DNA of 34,490 bases, taken from Betaproteobacteria bacterium (lineage in GTDB: Bacteria; Pseudomonadota; Gammaproteobacteria; Burkholderiales; Burkholderiaceae_E). Shown here piece after piece: positions 1 through 7,108 of the stretch (position 1 is its first letter; the number at the start of each line of letters is the position of its first letter). Under the pieces are notes generated by a model. It had not been told where the DNA came from, ran no database searches, and saw nothing but the letters and a program-made list of their open reading frames with translations. The position numbers were made by a program, and so were the translations under genes. The stretch spans positions 1-34,490 of the forward strand of contig VGHA01000031.1 of NCBI GenBank assembly GCA_016868375.1, given 5' to 3'.

Positions 1-1224
1 GATGATTGCGCCACCGGGCGCCAGATTGCCACGCAGCACTGCAATCCCGCCTTCAGGATAAATCGGCGTGGCGCGCGCGCGGACGGTTTGCTGGACGTGT
101 GCGGGTGGCGCATCGTCGAGTTCCTGTCCAAGCGTACGACCCGTGACCGTCATGGCATCGAGCGCAAGCATCGGCTTGAGTTCCCGAAGCAATGCAGCCA
201 TCCCGCCGGCGGCGTGAAAGTGCTCCATGTAGTGCTCGCCCGAAGGCTTCAGGTCGACCAGAACCGGCGTTTCCCGTGCCATTCGATCGAGGGCATCAAG
301 ATCGAAGCCGAAACCGACTCGACCTGCAAGCGCCGCGAGGTGAATGATTGCGTTGGTGGAGCCACCGATGGCAAGCAGAACGCGAAACGCATTGTTGAAG
401 GCCTGCTCAGTGAGGATTCGCTTGGGTGTGAGCGAACTCTGCGCGAGCCAGACCGCTTTGGTGCCGGTCAGTTCTGCCGCCCTGATGCGGTCGGCAGTGA
501 CGGCGGGCGGGGTGGCCGAACCGGGCAGGCTCATGCCAAGCGCTTCGGCCACGCAGGCCATGGTACTGGCGGTTCCCATGACCGAGCAGGTACCCACGCT
601 GGGAACCAGTTGGTTGTTCACCGCGGCGATTTCCTGTTCGTCAATTTCGTCGGCGCGAAATTTCGCCCAGTAGCGACGGCAGTCAGTGCAGGCGCCAACC
701 GTCTGGCCTCGGTGCGATCCGGTGAGCATCGAGCCTGTGACCAGCTGGATCGCAGGGATGTTGGCGGAGGCGGCGCCCATCAGCTGCGCGGGAACTGTCT
801 TGTCGCAGCCGCCAATCAGCACCACCGCGTCCATCGGCTGGGCACGGATCATTTCCTCGGTGTCGATCGCCATGAGATTGCGCAGGTACATGCTGGTCGG
901 GTGCGCAAAACTTTCGTGGACCGAGATCGTGGGAAACCGCACCGGCAGCCCGCCCGCGAGCAGAATGCCCCGCTGAACCGCCTCGAGCAGTTGCGGCATG
1001 TTGCCGTGGCAGGGGTTGTAGCCGCTTGCAGTGTCAGTGATGCCAATGACCGGGCGCGACAGCGCATCATCGGTGTAGCCTGCGCCCTTGATGAAGGCTT
1101 TTCGCAGAAACAGCGAAAATCCGGCATCGCCATAACTGGTGAGGCCGCGCTGCATGCCAGTCCCTGTCGGGGTGGGTGAGGCATCGGCGGGCTGAGGCTT
1201 CGGGGTGTTCTCAAGGTCCGACAC
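1..1224 (-). CDS. IlvD/Edd family dehydratase, N-terminal part (runs off window)
   Basis: Reads leftward from a GTG at 1224-1222 and is still open at base 1, giving 408 codons of a protein normally 550-600 residues long. The family dehydrates dihydroxy acids or sugar acids with an Fe-S cluster. All three expected cysteine motifs are visible: NPCHGN, GGCDKTVP and GTCSVMGTAST. The GTG start overlaps the end of the upstream deacetylase gene by 14 bp. An in-frame ATG at 1155, just before the conserved RGLTSYGD region, is an alternative start. Substrate (branched-chain dihydroxy acid or sugar acid) cannot be decided; the surrounding genes do not suggest isoleucine/valine synthesis, so a sugar-acid dehydratase is quite possible. 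Family assignment is secure, exact reaction is not. Confidence 0.9.
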   Translation of the reverse strand, partial: MSDLENTPKPQPADASPTPTGTGMQRGLTSYGDAGFSLFLRKAFIKGAGYTDDALSRPVIGITDTASGYNPCHGNMPQLLEAVQRGILLAGGLPVRFPTISVHESFAHPTSMYLRNLMAIDTEEMIRAQPMDAVVLIGGCDKTVPAQLMGAASANIPAIQLVTGSMLTGSHRGQTVGACTDCRRYWAKFRADEIDEQEIAAVNNQLVPSVGTCSVMGTASTMACVAEALGMSLPGSATPPAVTADRIRAAELTGTKAVWLAQSSLTPKRILTEQAFNNAFRVLLAIGGSTNAIIHLAALAGRVGFGFDLDALDRMARETPVLVDLKPSGEHYMEHFHAAGGMAALLRELKPMLALDAMTVTGRTLGQELDDAPPAHVQQTVRARATPIYPEGGIAVLRGNLAPGGAII

Positions 1225-2086
1225 GGAATGTCTCCGATGGGCGGGAGCGCGGGAGGCCCAGCACGTGATGCATAGGCATGGTTTCAATACGATTCAGGGC
1301 AAGCAGATCCAGGAAAACAGGCGATGCGAGCACCTGATACTCGGCGAGCCGCGCTTGCGCGATCGGGTCGGACGAGTCAGCCAGGGTGGCCGGATGACAC
1401 ATCAGGAGTGCCTGATCCGGCGCGGCTGAAAGCCAGTGCCCGAGCAGCCGCTGATACCCCGAGGCGGGTTGGTCGAAACCATAAACGCCCAGAAGCGCCG
1501 AGTTCATCGCATAACCCTGACCGGTTGCCAACCTGCGCAATTTGCGTCCGCCCAGCATCGCGATCACACCGGCCTTGAAGCGCAGGCGCATTGGCAGCCC
1601 ACGAGAGGGGACGGTGCACCGCAGCCAGGGTCGTTCGCCGGGCGTGTAGCGGCTACCCAGTTCCTCCATGAGTTGATCGCGCACGCATGGGAGCTGATGC
1701 ACATGCTGATGACCGTCCAGATAGTCAGGCGCGTGGCCGAGCGCGTGCTCGAAAGTATCCAATTGCCTGCGAAGCTCGGTTCGCACCGAGCGCTCATCGA
1801 GCTGCCCGGAATAGGCTTGCGCGAGCAGCCGGCCCAGGCCCTGCGGCGGGTGGGCGAGGGGGAACTCGGTGAGATCGAGATGCAGTCCGATGTCGGCATC
1901 ACCCTTGTGCAGCGCGCGTAACCAGGTGATCTGATTGCGCCAGCTGCGGCCTCCCACCATGCAACCGAAAGCCTGTAGCCGTCGGGCCTCGACCAGTTCT
2001 CTGATCGCCGTGTCAACGCCGGCATGCAGGCCGAAATCGTCCGCCGTCAGGCAGATGCGTCGGGTGGGGCGTATTGGCGAATCCAT
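1211..2086 (-). CDS. ChbG/HpnK (YdjC-like) family deacetylase
   Basis: A 291-residue protein of the YdjC/ChbG/HpnK family, metal-dependent deacetylases acting on N-acetylated sugars or, for HpnK, linked to hopanoid head groups. The metal-binding signatures are in place: TADDFG near residues 14-19, GLHLDLTE near 67-74 and DGHQHVHQLP near 125-134. The chosen ATG at 2086 overlaps the TGA of the preceding 67-residue ORF (TGATG), implying translational coupling; a GTG one codon earlier is possible. It follows a polyprenyl-phosphate type glycosyltransferase in the same operon, a common pairing for lipid-linked sugar modification. No hopanoid synthesis gene (shc, hpnH) lies in the window, so calling it hpnK would be a guess. 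Confidence 0.85.
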   Translation of the reverse strand: MDSPIRPTRRICLTADDFGLHAGVDTAIRELVEARRLQAFGCMVGGRSWRNQITWLRALHKGDADIGLHLDLTEFPLAHPPQGLGRLLAQAYSGQLDERSVRTELRRQLDTFEHALGHAPDYLDGHQHVHQLPCVRDQLMEELGSRYTPGERPWLRCTVPSRGLPMRLRFKAGVIAMLGGRKLRRLATGQGYAMNSALLGVYGFDQPASGYQRLLGHWLSAAPDQALLMCHPATLADSSDPIAQARLAEYQVLASPVFLDLLALNRIETMPMHHVLGLPRSRPSETFRVGP

Positions 2087-2289
2087 CACTGGCCAAGGCT
2101 CCGGCAGAAGCGCGCCGCCTTGGGCTCGGCTGGGTCAAAGCGCCACAAGGTGGAGTCGCGCCAGTCCTGGATGCGCTGGGCGAATTGCAGTGCTGAGTGG
2201 CCGACGTCCGCCTGACTGAATCCGATGATCCAGCTGGGTGGTGCGCCACACAGGCTGGATGCAAACGCTGCCGGTGGGACCCGGCTCAT
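2086..2289 (-). CDS. 67-residue hypothetical protein, coupled on both sides
   Basis: I do not recognise this protein. Its ATG overlaps the stop of the glycosyltransferase (ATGA at 2289-2286) and its TGA overlaps the deacetylase start (TGATG), so it is positioned as a translated cistron and not as spacer. Codon use fits its neighbours, with roughly three quarters of third positions G or C. It has no clear membrane segment, signal peptide or cysteine motif. The C-terminal half is richer in charged and aromatic residues (for example RIQDWRDSTLWRFDPAEP). It could be a small accessory protein or the surviving tail of a longer protein. Confidence 0.55.
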   Translation of the reverse strand: MSRVPPAAFASSLCGAPPSWIIGFSQADVGHSALQFAQRIQDWRDSTLWRFDPAEPKAARFCRSLGQ

Positions 2290-3266
2290 TGCTGCGGGGG
2301 CTCCAGTCCGCGCCCAACCCGATCTGACACCACAAAGAGCGGGCGCGCCTTCACCTCTTCAAAAATCCGGCCGACATACTCGCCTACGACACCGAGTGAA
2401 AACAGCTGAATGCCGGAGAACAGCATCAATCCCACCACGATGGTGGTCCAGCCGCTGACGTCATTGCCAAACAGAAAATAGCTGGCCGCAATGAAGGCGC
2501 CGTAGAGCAGGGCAGGAATTGCAAGCAGCAATCCCGCCAGGCTGACCGCCCGGAGAGGCCACTTGGTAAAGGCTGTCAGGCCGTCAAATGACAGCCGAAG
2601 AAGTTCCAGCGGACCATAGCGCGTCACCCCAACGGTGCGATCGGTGGGGGTGTATGGCAGTGCCACGGTTCTGAACCCGACCCAGGCATAGAGTCCCTTC
2701 AGAAAGCGGTTGCGCTCTGGCATGGCCAGCAGCGCATCGACCACCTTTCTGTCCATCAGCCGAAAGTCTCCGGCGCCAGGGGGAACCTCGAATCGATCGG
2801 CAGCGTTCAGAAGGCGGTAAAAAATGCCGGTGCCTGCACGCTTCAAGGCGCTTTCGCTGCTGCGGTCCTCGCGAACCGCGTAGACCATCTCGGCGCCCTG
2901 TCGCCAGTGCTCGACAAACGTTTCGATCAGCGCCGGTGGGTGTTGCAGGTCGGCATCGAGCATGACGACAACCTGGCCGCGGGCCGCGGAAATACCCGCC
3001 GTAAGCGCGGCCTCTTTGCCAAAATTGCGCGACAGCCGCAGGAGCACCAGTCCAGGAATCTGGCCGGAAGCGACCATCGCGTCGACCCAGGCAGCCGTAT
3101 CGTCGGTACTCCCATCGTCGACGACCAGAATTTCTGAGCGCGGTGCACACCGCGCGAGCGTTTCCGCCAGGAGCGGCAGCAGGCGAGAAAGGTTGGCCTG
3201 CTCGTTCTTGCATGGAACGACGCAGGACAGCGACTCGGGAGGGGGGGCTTGGTGGGGCATGGCCAT
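2286..3266 (-). CDS. Family 2 glycosyltransferase, polyprenyl-phosphate type (DPM1/GtrB-like)
   Basis: A 326-residue protein with an N-terminal GT-A domain and two C-terminal membrane helices, the architecture of GtrB/ArnC-type enzymes that load a sugar onto undecaprenyl phosphate at the inner membrane. Visible motifs are VVPCKNEQ at the start, VVDDGSTDDT, SRNFGKEAAL and the metal-binding MLDADLQHPP. The helices lie at about residues 240-262 and 274-297, before a basic cytoplasmic tail. ATGs at 3266 and 3260 and a TTG at 3275 are possible starts; 3266 is used here. It heads the leftward operon containing the ChbG/HpnK-type deacetylase, suggesting that the transferred sugar is later deacetylated. 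Sugar donor unknown. Confidence 0.88.
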   Translation of the reverse strand: MAMPHQAPPPESLSCVVPCKNEQANLSRLLPLLAETLARCAPRSEILVVDDGSTDDTAAWVDAMVASGQIPGLVLLRLSRNFGKEAALTAGISAARGQVVVMLDADLQHPPALIETFVEHWRQGAEMVYAVREDRSSESALKRAGTGIFYRLLNAADRFEVPPGAGDFRLMDRKVVDALLAMPERNRFLKGLYAWVGFRTVALPYTPTDRTVGVTRYGPLELLRLSFDGLTAFTKWPLRAVSLAGLLLAIPALLYGAFIAASYFLFGNDVSGWTTIVVGLMLFSGIQLFSLGVVGEYVGRIFEEVKARPLFVVSDRVGRGLEPPQQ

Positions 3267-3274
3267 CGGGCGCA

Positions 3275-3280
3275 ATTATA
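3275..3280 (-). promoter_or_regulatory. Possible -10 box of the glycosyltransferase operon
   Basis: A perfect TATAAT reads leftward just upstream of the glycosyltransferase ATGs. No good -35 lies at the right distance, and initiation here would give an almost leaderless mRNA beginning near the ATG at 3266 or 3260. It may be chance. Confidence 0.3.
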
Positions 3281-3308
3281 GTCGCGCGGTCCCGGACTCG
3301 AGGCATGG

Positions 3309-3337
3309 TTGACACCTTGCAAATGCGTCCGTAAGGT
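3309..3337 (+). promoter_or_regulatory. Predicted sigma-70 promoter of the 16-gene catabolic cluster
   Basis: A consensus -35 TTGACA (3309-3314) is followed, after exactly 17 bp, by TAAGGT (3332-3337), which matches the -10 consensus at four of six positions. It faces right, in the gap between the divergent glycosyltransferase and opine dehydrogenase-like genes. Initiation would be near 3344, about 50 nt before the ATG at 3396. Apart from the 46-bp gap at 5534-5579, no other sizeable space for a promoter exists in the next 17 kb. Confidence 0.5.
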
Positions 3338-3395
3338 TCGCCGCCATCCCGGGCCGGGCGTTCCGGCAGGCATCTTGTTATTGGACGCACTTCCA

Positions 3396-4475
3396 ATGGA
3401 CATCGCGATTCTTGGCGGAGGCCACGGCTGCCACGCCGCTGCCGCTGACCTCACTGAGCAGGGCCATCGCATACGCTTCTGGCGACGCGACCACGCTGCA
3501 GTGGCCAGCCTTCGAGCGGCTGGCGGTATTGTGCTCAAGGACGCCGCCGGCACGCGGCGCGTTCCGATCGATCGCGTGTGTGAAGACATCGCCGACGCGG
3601 TTCGCGGCGCTGAACTGGTTCTGTTGCCAACGCCGGCCACCGCGCAGCGCGATATCGCCACGCTGATGGCGCCGCATCTGACAGACGGCCAGGTGGTTTT
3701 TCTTGCGCCAGGGTCTTTTGGTGCCTATCTGATGGCGCAGTGGGTTCGCGAGGCAGGCTCTGGGGCGCGCGTTGCATGGGCAGAGACCGGTACGCTTCCC
3801 TATCTCGCCCGTCTGCATGGACCGAACGAAGTCAATGTGACCATTCGCGCGGTCAGGCTTCCCGCGGGTGTGTATCCGCTCTGCGATGCCGAGCGTGCGA
3901 TAGCCGTGATTCAACGCGCCTACCCCTGCGTGCATCCGTGCGGTGACGCGCTGTCGGGGGCGTTGATGAACGCTGGCCCAATCATTCACCCGCCCTTGGT
4001 CGTCATGAACGCGGCGCCACTTCAGCACCACGCCCGCTGGGATATCCACTCGGAAGGCACGCAGCCCGCTGTGCGCGCCGTCACCGACCGCCTGGATGGC
4101 GAGCGGATTGCGATCCGCGAGGCGCTGGGTTATTCGGCTCCCCACTATCCGCTTGCAGACCACTACAGCAGCGACCGCTGGATGTACGGCGATGCGCATC
4201 GCAAACTCCAAAAATCCGGGGACTGGCGCGAGCACATCGACCTGATCCAGCACCGTTACGTCACTGAGGACATCGAACTTGGTTTGTCGCTGCTCGCCTC
4301 AGTCGCGCGCTGGGCGCAGGTTGACGCGCCCATCACCCACGGGCTGCTAGCTGTGGCTGGGGGATGGCTGGGCCGTGATCTGCGCGCCGGGCCGCGCAGC
4401 TTTGAAGCGCTGGGACTGTCGCAGATGAGCCGCGCAGCCATGTCCGAGTTGCTCTTTAGCGGGCTGCACCGATGA
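3396..4475 (+). CDS. NAD/NADP octopine/nopaline (opine) dehydrogenase family protein
   Basis: A 359-residue protein with an N-terminal Rossmann fold (ILGGGHGCHAAAADL) and the C-terminal helical domain of the octopine/nopaline dehydrogenase family, including NAGPIIHPPLVVMNA, which carries the family's conserved histidine. Such enzymes reductively condense an amino acid with a 2-oxo acid, or oxidise the product. The ATG at 3396 places the Rossmann strand right at the N terminus. Its ribosome site is weak, and TTG at 3375 is a less likely alternative. It is the first gene of the large rightward cluster and overlaps the following 3-hydroxyacyl-CoA dehydrogenase gene by 4 bp (ATGA). Family assignment is good; the actual substrate in an apparent aromatic/CoA pathway is unknown. 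Confidence 0.82.
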   Translation: MDIAILGGGHGCHAAAADLTEQGHRIRFWRRDHAAVASLRAAGGIVLKDAAGTRRVPIDRVCEDIADAVRGAELVLLPTPATAQRDIATLMAPHLTDGQVVFLAPGSFGAYLMAQWVREAGSGARVAWAETGTLPYLARLHGPNEVNVTIRAVRLPAGVYPLCDAERAIAVIQRAYPCVHPCGDALSGALMNAGPIIHPPLVVMNAAPLQHHARWDIHSEGTQPAVRAVTDRLDGERIAIREALGYSAPHYPLADHYSSDRWMYGDAHRKLQKSGDWREHIDLIQHRYVTEDIELGLSLLASVARWAQVDAPITHGLLAVAGGWLGRDLRAGPRSFEALGLSQMSRAAMSELLFSGLHR

Positions 4476-5533
4476 GCACCGGGGGCGCGCCGCTCGCAGG
4501 CGCTCAGGTGTCATCCGCCTCGGGCAGTGCAAAGGCAACCGCGACCCGTCCGCGGTTCGCTGCTGCGGGTGCGGGTCGGATGGGGCGCAGCATTGCACTC
4601 GCGTTCGCATGGGCAGGCTACCGGGTGAGCCTCGTTGACCTGAAGCCTCGCTCTGCAGAGGATGCTGCAAGGCTTGCTGCCGAGATCGAGGCGGAGCTGC
4701 GGGCGCATCTGGCTGCGCTGGTTGACCTGGGTGCGCTCGAGGCTGAGCAGGTGCCTGCGCTGCTGGCGCGCATCGACCCCGTCACTGCCGATGCGGCAAA
4801 GGCTGCGCTTGGCGCTGCCGAGCTTGTGTTTGAAGGCGTGCCTGAAACGCTGGATGCCAAGCGTGAGGCCTTCGAGCAGATTTCAGCCTGGTGCAGCCCG
4901 GATGCAATCCTGACCTCCACGACCAGCAGCATCCTGGTCACCGAGCTGGCGCCTCTGGTGGCCAGACCAGAACGGTTTCTGAACATTCACTGGCTTAATC
5001 CCGCCTATCTGATTCCAGTCGTCGAGTTATCGGTTCATCCTGCCTGCGACCCTGCCGTGGTGGCCCGAGCCCGTGCTTTGATGGAATCGATCGGCAAGAT
5101 ACCGGTGGTTTGCGGCGCGACCCCTGGTTACATTGTTCCGCGGCTCCAGGCGTTGATCATGAATGAGGCCGCCCGGATGATTGAGGAGGGCGCTGCCACC
5201 GCTGAAGAAATTGACCGTGCAACCCGCTATGGAATGGGCTTGCGTTTTGCCGCGATTGGCGTGGTGGAGTTCATCGATTTTGGTGGCGCCGACATCCTGC
5301 ATCATGCAAGTCGGGAGATGTCGACATCGGTCAGTGCGGAACGCTATCGGGCGCCAGAAGTGATCGGACGAATGATTGCCGAGGGTCACCTCGGCCTGAA
5401 GACGGGACAGGGCTTTTACCGATACCAGGACCGCGATATTGCCGCGTACCGTCGTGATGTGTTGTCTCGCACCTTGGGAATGCTTCAACATGCGGGTGGC
5501 TTTCGCCCCGCGTCCCGTGACACAATTTCCTGA
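4472..5533 (+). CDS. 3-hydroxyacyl-CoA dehydrogenase family protein
   Basis: A 353-residue NAD-dependent dehydrogenase of the 3-hydroxyacyl-CoA/lambda-crystallin family. After a roughly 25-residue disordered N-terminal extension comes the dinucleotide motif GAGRMG near residues 33-38. STTSSI, NIHWLNPAYLIPVVEL (the conserved catalytic histidine region), ATPGYIVPRLQ and the C-terminal GLKTGQGFYRY follow. The sequence NIHWLNP departs from the usual NTHFFNP or NRHFFNP, so the substrate may not be a simple acyl-CoA. It overlaps the opine dehydrogenase-like gene by 4 bp and precedes a TRAP transporter after 46 bp. Oxidation of a 3-hydroxy side chain to the 3-oxo form is the likely step; carnitine-type 3-dehydrogenases are a related alternative. 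Confidence 0.85.
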   Translation: MSTGGAPLAGAQVSSASGSAKATATRPRFAAAGAGRMGRSIALAFAWAGYRVSLVDLKPRSAEDAARLAAEIEAELRAHLAALVDLGALEAEQVPALLARIDPVTADAAKAALGAAELVFEGVPETLDAKREAFEQISAWCSPDAILTSTTSSILVTELAPLVARPERFLNIHWLNPAYLIPVVELSVHPACDPAVVARARALMESIGKIPVVCGATPGYIVPRLQALIMNEAARMIEEGAATAEEIDRATRYGMGLRFAAIGVVEFIDFGGADILHHASREMSTSVSAERYRAPEVIGRMIAEGHLGLKTGQGFYRYQDRDIAAYRRDVLSRTLGMLQHAGGFRPASRDTIS

Positions 5534-5579
5534 TGCCGTGACTCGACGGCCCTTGAAGGCCTCATAAAGGAGACACCCG

Positions 5580-6548
5580 ATGTTGACTCGACGTACGCTT
5601 AGCCTTGCTCTGGGAGCCGCTTTAGTCGCCACGACACTGCCTGCCACGGCGCAGCAGGTGACGCTGCGGGCGGTCAATGCCTTTCAGGAGGGCACGACCT
5701 ACGCGCGCAATTTCGAGCGCTTCGTTGAGAAGGTCAACCAGGAAGGCAAAGGCCTGGTTCAGATCAACTACCTGGGCGGTCCCAAGGCCATCCCCACGAT
5801 GGAGCAGGGGGCCGCGCTTCGTAATGGCGTGGTGGACCTTGCCAACACCACAACCTCTTTCATTGCCAGTGTCTCGCCAGAATCCCTGTCGGTGAACTAT
5901 GCATCGGTGCCCTGGGCCGAGATGCGTCGGAACGGCACGGTTGAGTTCCTGAACAAGCTCATGATGGAGAAGGGGCTCTACTACTTCGCCCGTACAGGCG
6001 ATGGCGTGCCCTATCACATCTATCTCAACAAGCGGATCGACAAGGCCGATCTCACCGGCCTCAAGATTCGTATCGCGCCGATTTACCGCGAGTTTTTCAC
6101 GCGACTGGGCGCCTCTGTGATGCAGGTGGCCCCGGGTGAGGTGTACACGGCGCTTGATCGCGGCGTGGTCGATGGCTACGGCTGGCCGCTCCTCGGCATT
6201 TTCGACCTGGGCTGGCATGAGAAAACCAAGTTTCGCGTTGATCCCGGTTTTTACAATATCGAGCTTGGCGTGGTTTTCAGTGCGAAGAGCTGGAATGCGC
6301 TCACGCCCGCACAGCGCGGCTTCCTGGAAAAGCAGGCCGGCTGGCTTGAAGGTCTCAATGCCGAGATGTCAACCAAGGCGGCGCCGGTCGAGATTAAACG
6401 GCAGGCCGATTCAGGCATCGAAGTGATTCGGCTGCCCGAGGCCGAAGCGAAGAAGTTTCTGCAGCTGTCGCTGGATGCGGGATGGGCTGGCGTCATCGCA
6501 ACCAGTCCCCAGCATGGCCCCAAGCTGCGGCAGTTGATGGCCCCCTGA
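5580..6548 (+). CDS. TRAP transporter solute-binding protein (DctP family)
   Basis: A 322-residue periplasmic receptor. The N terminus is a signal peptide of about 24 residues with a twin-arginine-like start (TRRTLSLAL), cleaved after PATA. The mature part follows the DctP pattern: a first lobe beginning VTLRAVNAFQ, the motif LTGLKIRIAP near residues 158-167 containing the arginine that normally salt-bridges the substrate carboxylate, and the APGEVYTALDRGVVDGYGWP segment typical of the hinge. A strong ribosome site (AAAGGAGA) lies 7 bases before the ATG. It is followed by its two membrane partners, so this is the receptor of a complete P-Q-M TRAP system importing an organic acid with sodium. 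Confidence 0.93.
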   Translation: MLTRRTLSLALGAALVATTLPATAQQVTLRAVNAFQEGTTYARNFERFVEKVNQEGKGLVQINYLGGPKAIPTMEQGAALRNGVVDLANTTTSFIASVSPESLSVNYASVPWAEMRRNGTVEFLNKLMMEKGLYYFARTGDGVPYHIYLNKRIDKADLTGLKIRIAPIYREFFTRLGASVMQVAPGEVYTALDRGVVDGYGWPLLGIFDLGWHEKTKFRVDPGFYNIELGVVFSAKSWNALTPAQRGFLEKQAGWLEGLNAEMSTKAAPVEIKRQADSGIEVIRLPEAEAKKFLQLSLDAGWAGVIATSPQHGPKLRQLMAP

Positions 6549-6575
6549 TTCCGCATCAGATCAGGAGAGCGAACA

Positions 6576-7061
6576 GTGTATGCCTGGCTGATGCGCGCAT
6601 GTGGTGCTCTGGCCGCCAGCACCTTTGGCGTGATCACGGTGCTGGTGTGTTTCGATGTTTTAAGCCGAAACCTGGGGCTCCGTTCGCTTCCCTGGATCAA
6701 CGAGGTGACCGAATACGCCCTGCCACTTGCAACCCTGGCCGCAGCGCCCTGGCTGATGTGGCGCAACCAGCATGTTCGGCTCGACCTGTTGGGGGCGATC
6801 TTGTCGGCGCAGGGGCAACGCCGGCTTGACCGCCTGGCCTCAGTGCTGGGCCTTGTGGTAAGCCTTGTCCTGACCTGGTACGGCACGCTGACTGTGCTCG
6901 ACAGCAAGGCGGCTGGCAGCGTGGTGCTCAAAGCGCTGGTGTTTCCCGAGTGGTGGCTGTATGTGCCGTTTCCTATCGGGTTCGCGCTGCTGGCGCTTGA
7001 ATGCGGTCGGCGCGTGGTCCGACCCGAGGGGTTGGTGTCCGAGCAGGGGGCTGCAGCATGA
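6576..7061 (+). CDS. TRAP transporter small permease (DctQ family)
   Basis: A 161-residue membrane protein with four predicted helices (about residues 12-33, 47-66, 87-108, 128-147), the usual size and shape of DctQ. The helix pair flanking LPWINEVTEYALPLATLAAAPWL is characteristic of the family. The start is a GTG at 6576 preceded by CAGGAGAG; the next in-frame ATG would lose the first helix. Its TGA overlaps the ATG of a 16-codon mini-ORF that leads to the large permease gene. It works with the receptor at 5580 and the large permease at 7105. Confidence 0.9.
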   Translation: MYAWLMRACGALAASTFGVITVLVCFDVLSRNLGLRSLPWINEVTEYALPLATLAAAPWLMWRNQHVRLDLLGAILSAQGQRRLDRLASVLGLVVSLVLTWYGTLTVLDSKAAGSVVLKALVFPEWWLYVPFPIGFALLALECGRRVVRPEGLVSEQGAAA

Positions 7062-7108
7062 GCGCTAAGGCGTGGCTTTATGTGACACCTCAGCGAGACC
7101 CGTCATGA
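7058..7108 (+). CDS. 16-residue bridging mini-ORF between the two TRAP permease genes
   Basis: The ATG overlaps the small-permease stop (ATGA at 7058-7061) and the TGA overlaps the large-permease start (ATGA at 7105-7108). The 16-codon frame (MSAKAWLYVTPQRDPS) exactly spans the gap. The large-permease ATG has no good ribosome site, so ribosomes handed over by this mini-ORF could supply initiation. No function is implied for the peptide itself. Confidence 0.4.
   Translation: MSAKAWLYVTPQRDPS

Noticed and set aside
88..1179. Long forward reading frame of 363 codons opposite the IlvD/Edd gene
   Set aside because: The reverse strand contains all IlvD/Edd cysteine motifs in one open frame; the forward frame has no recognisable motif and is a GC-rich shadow.
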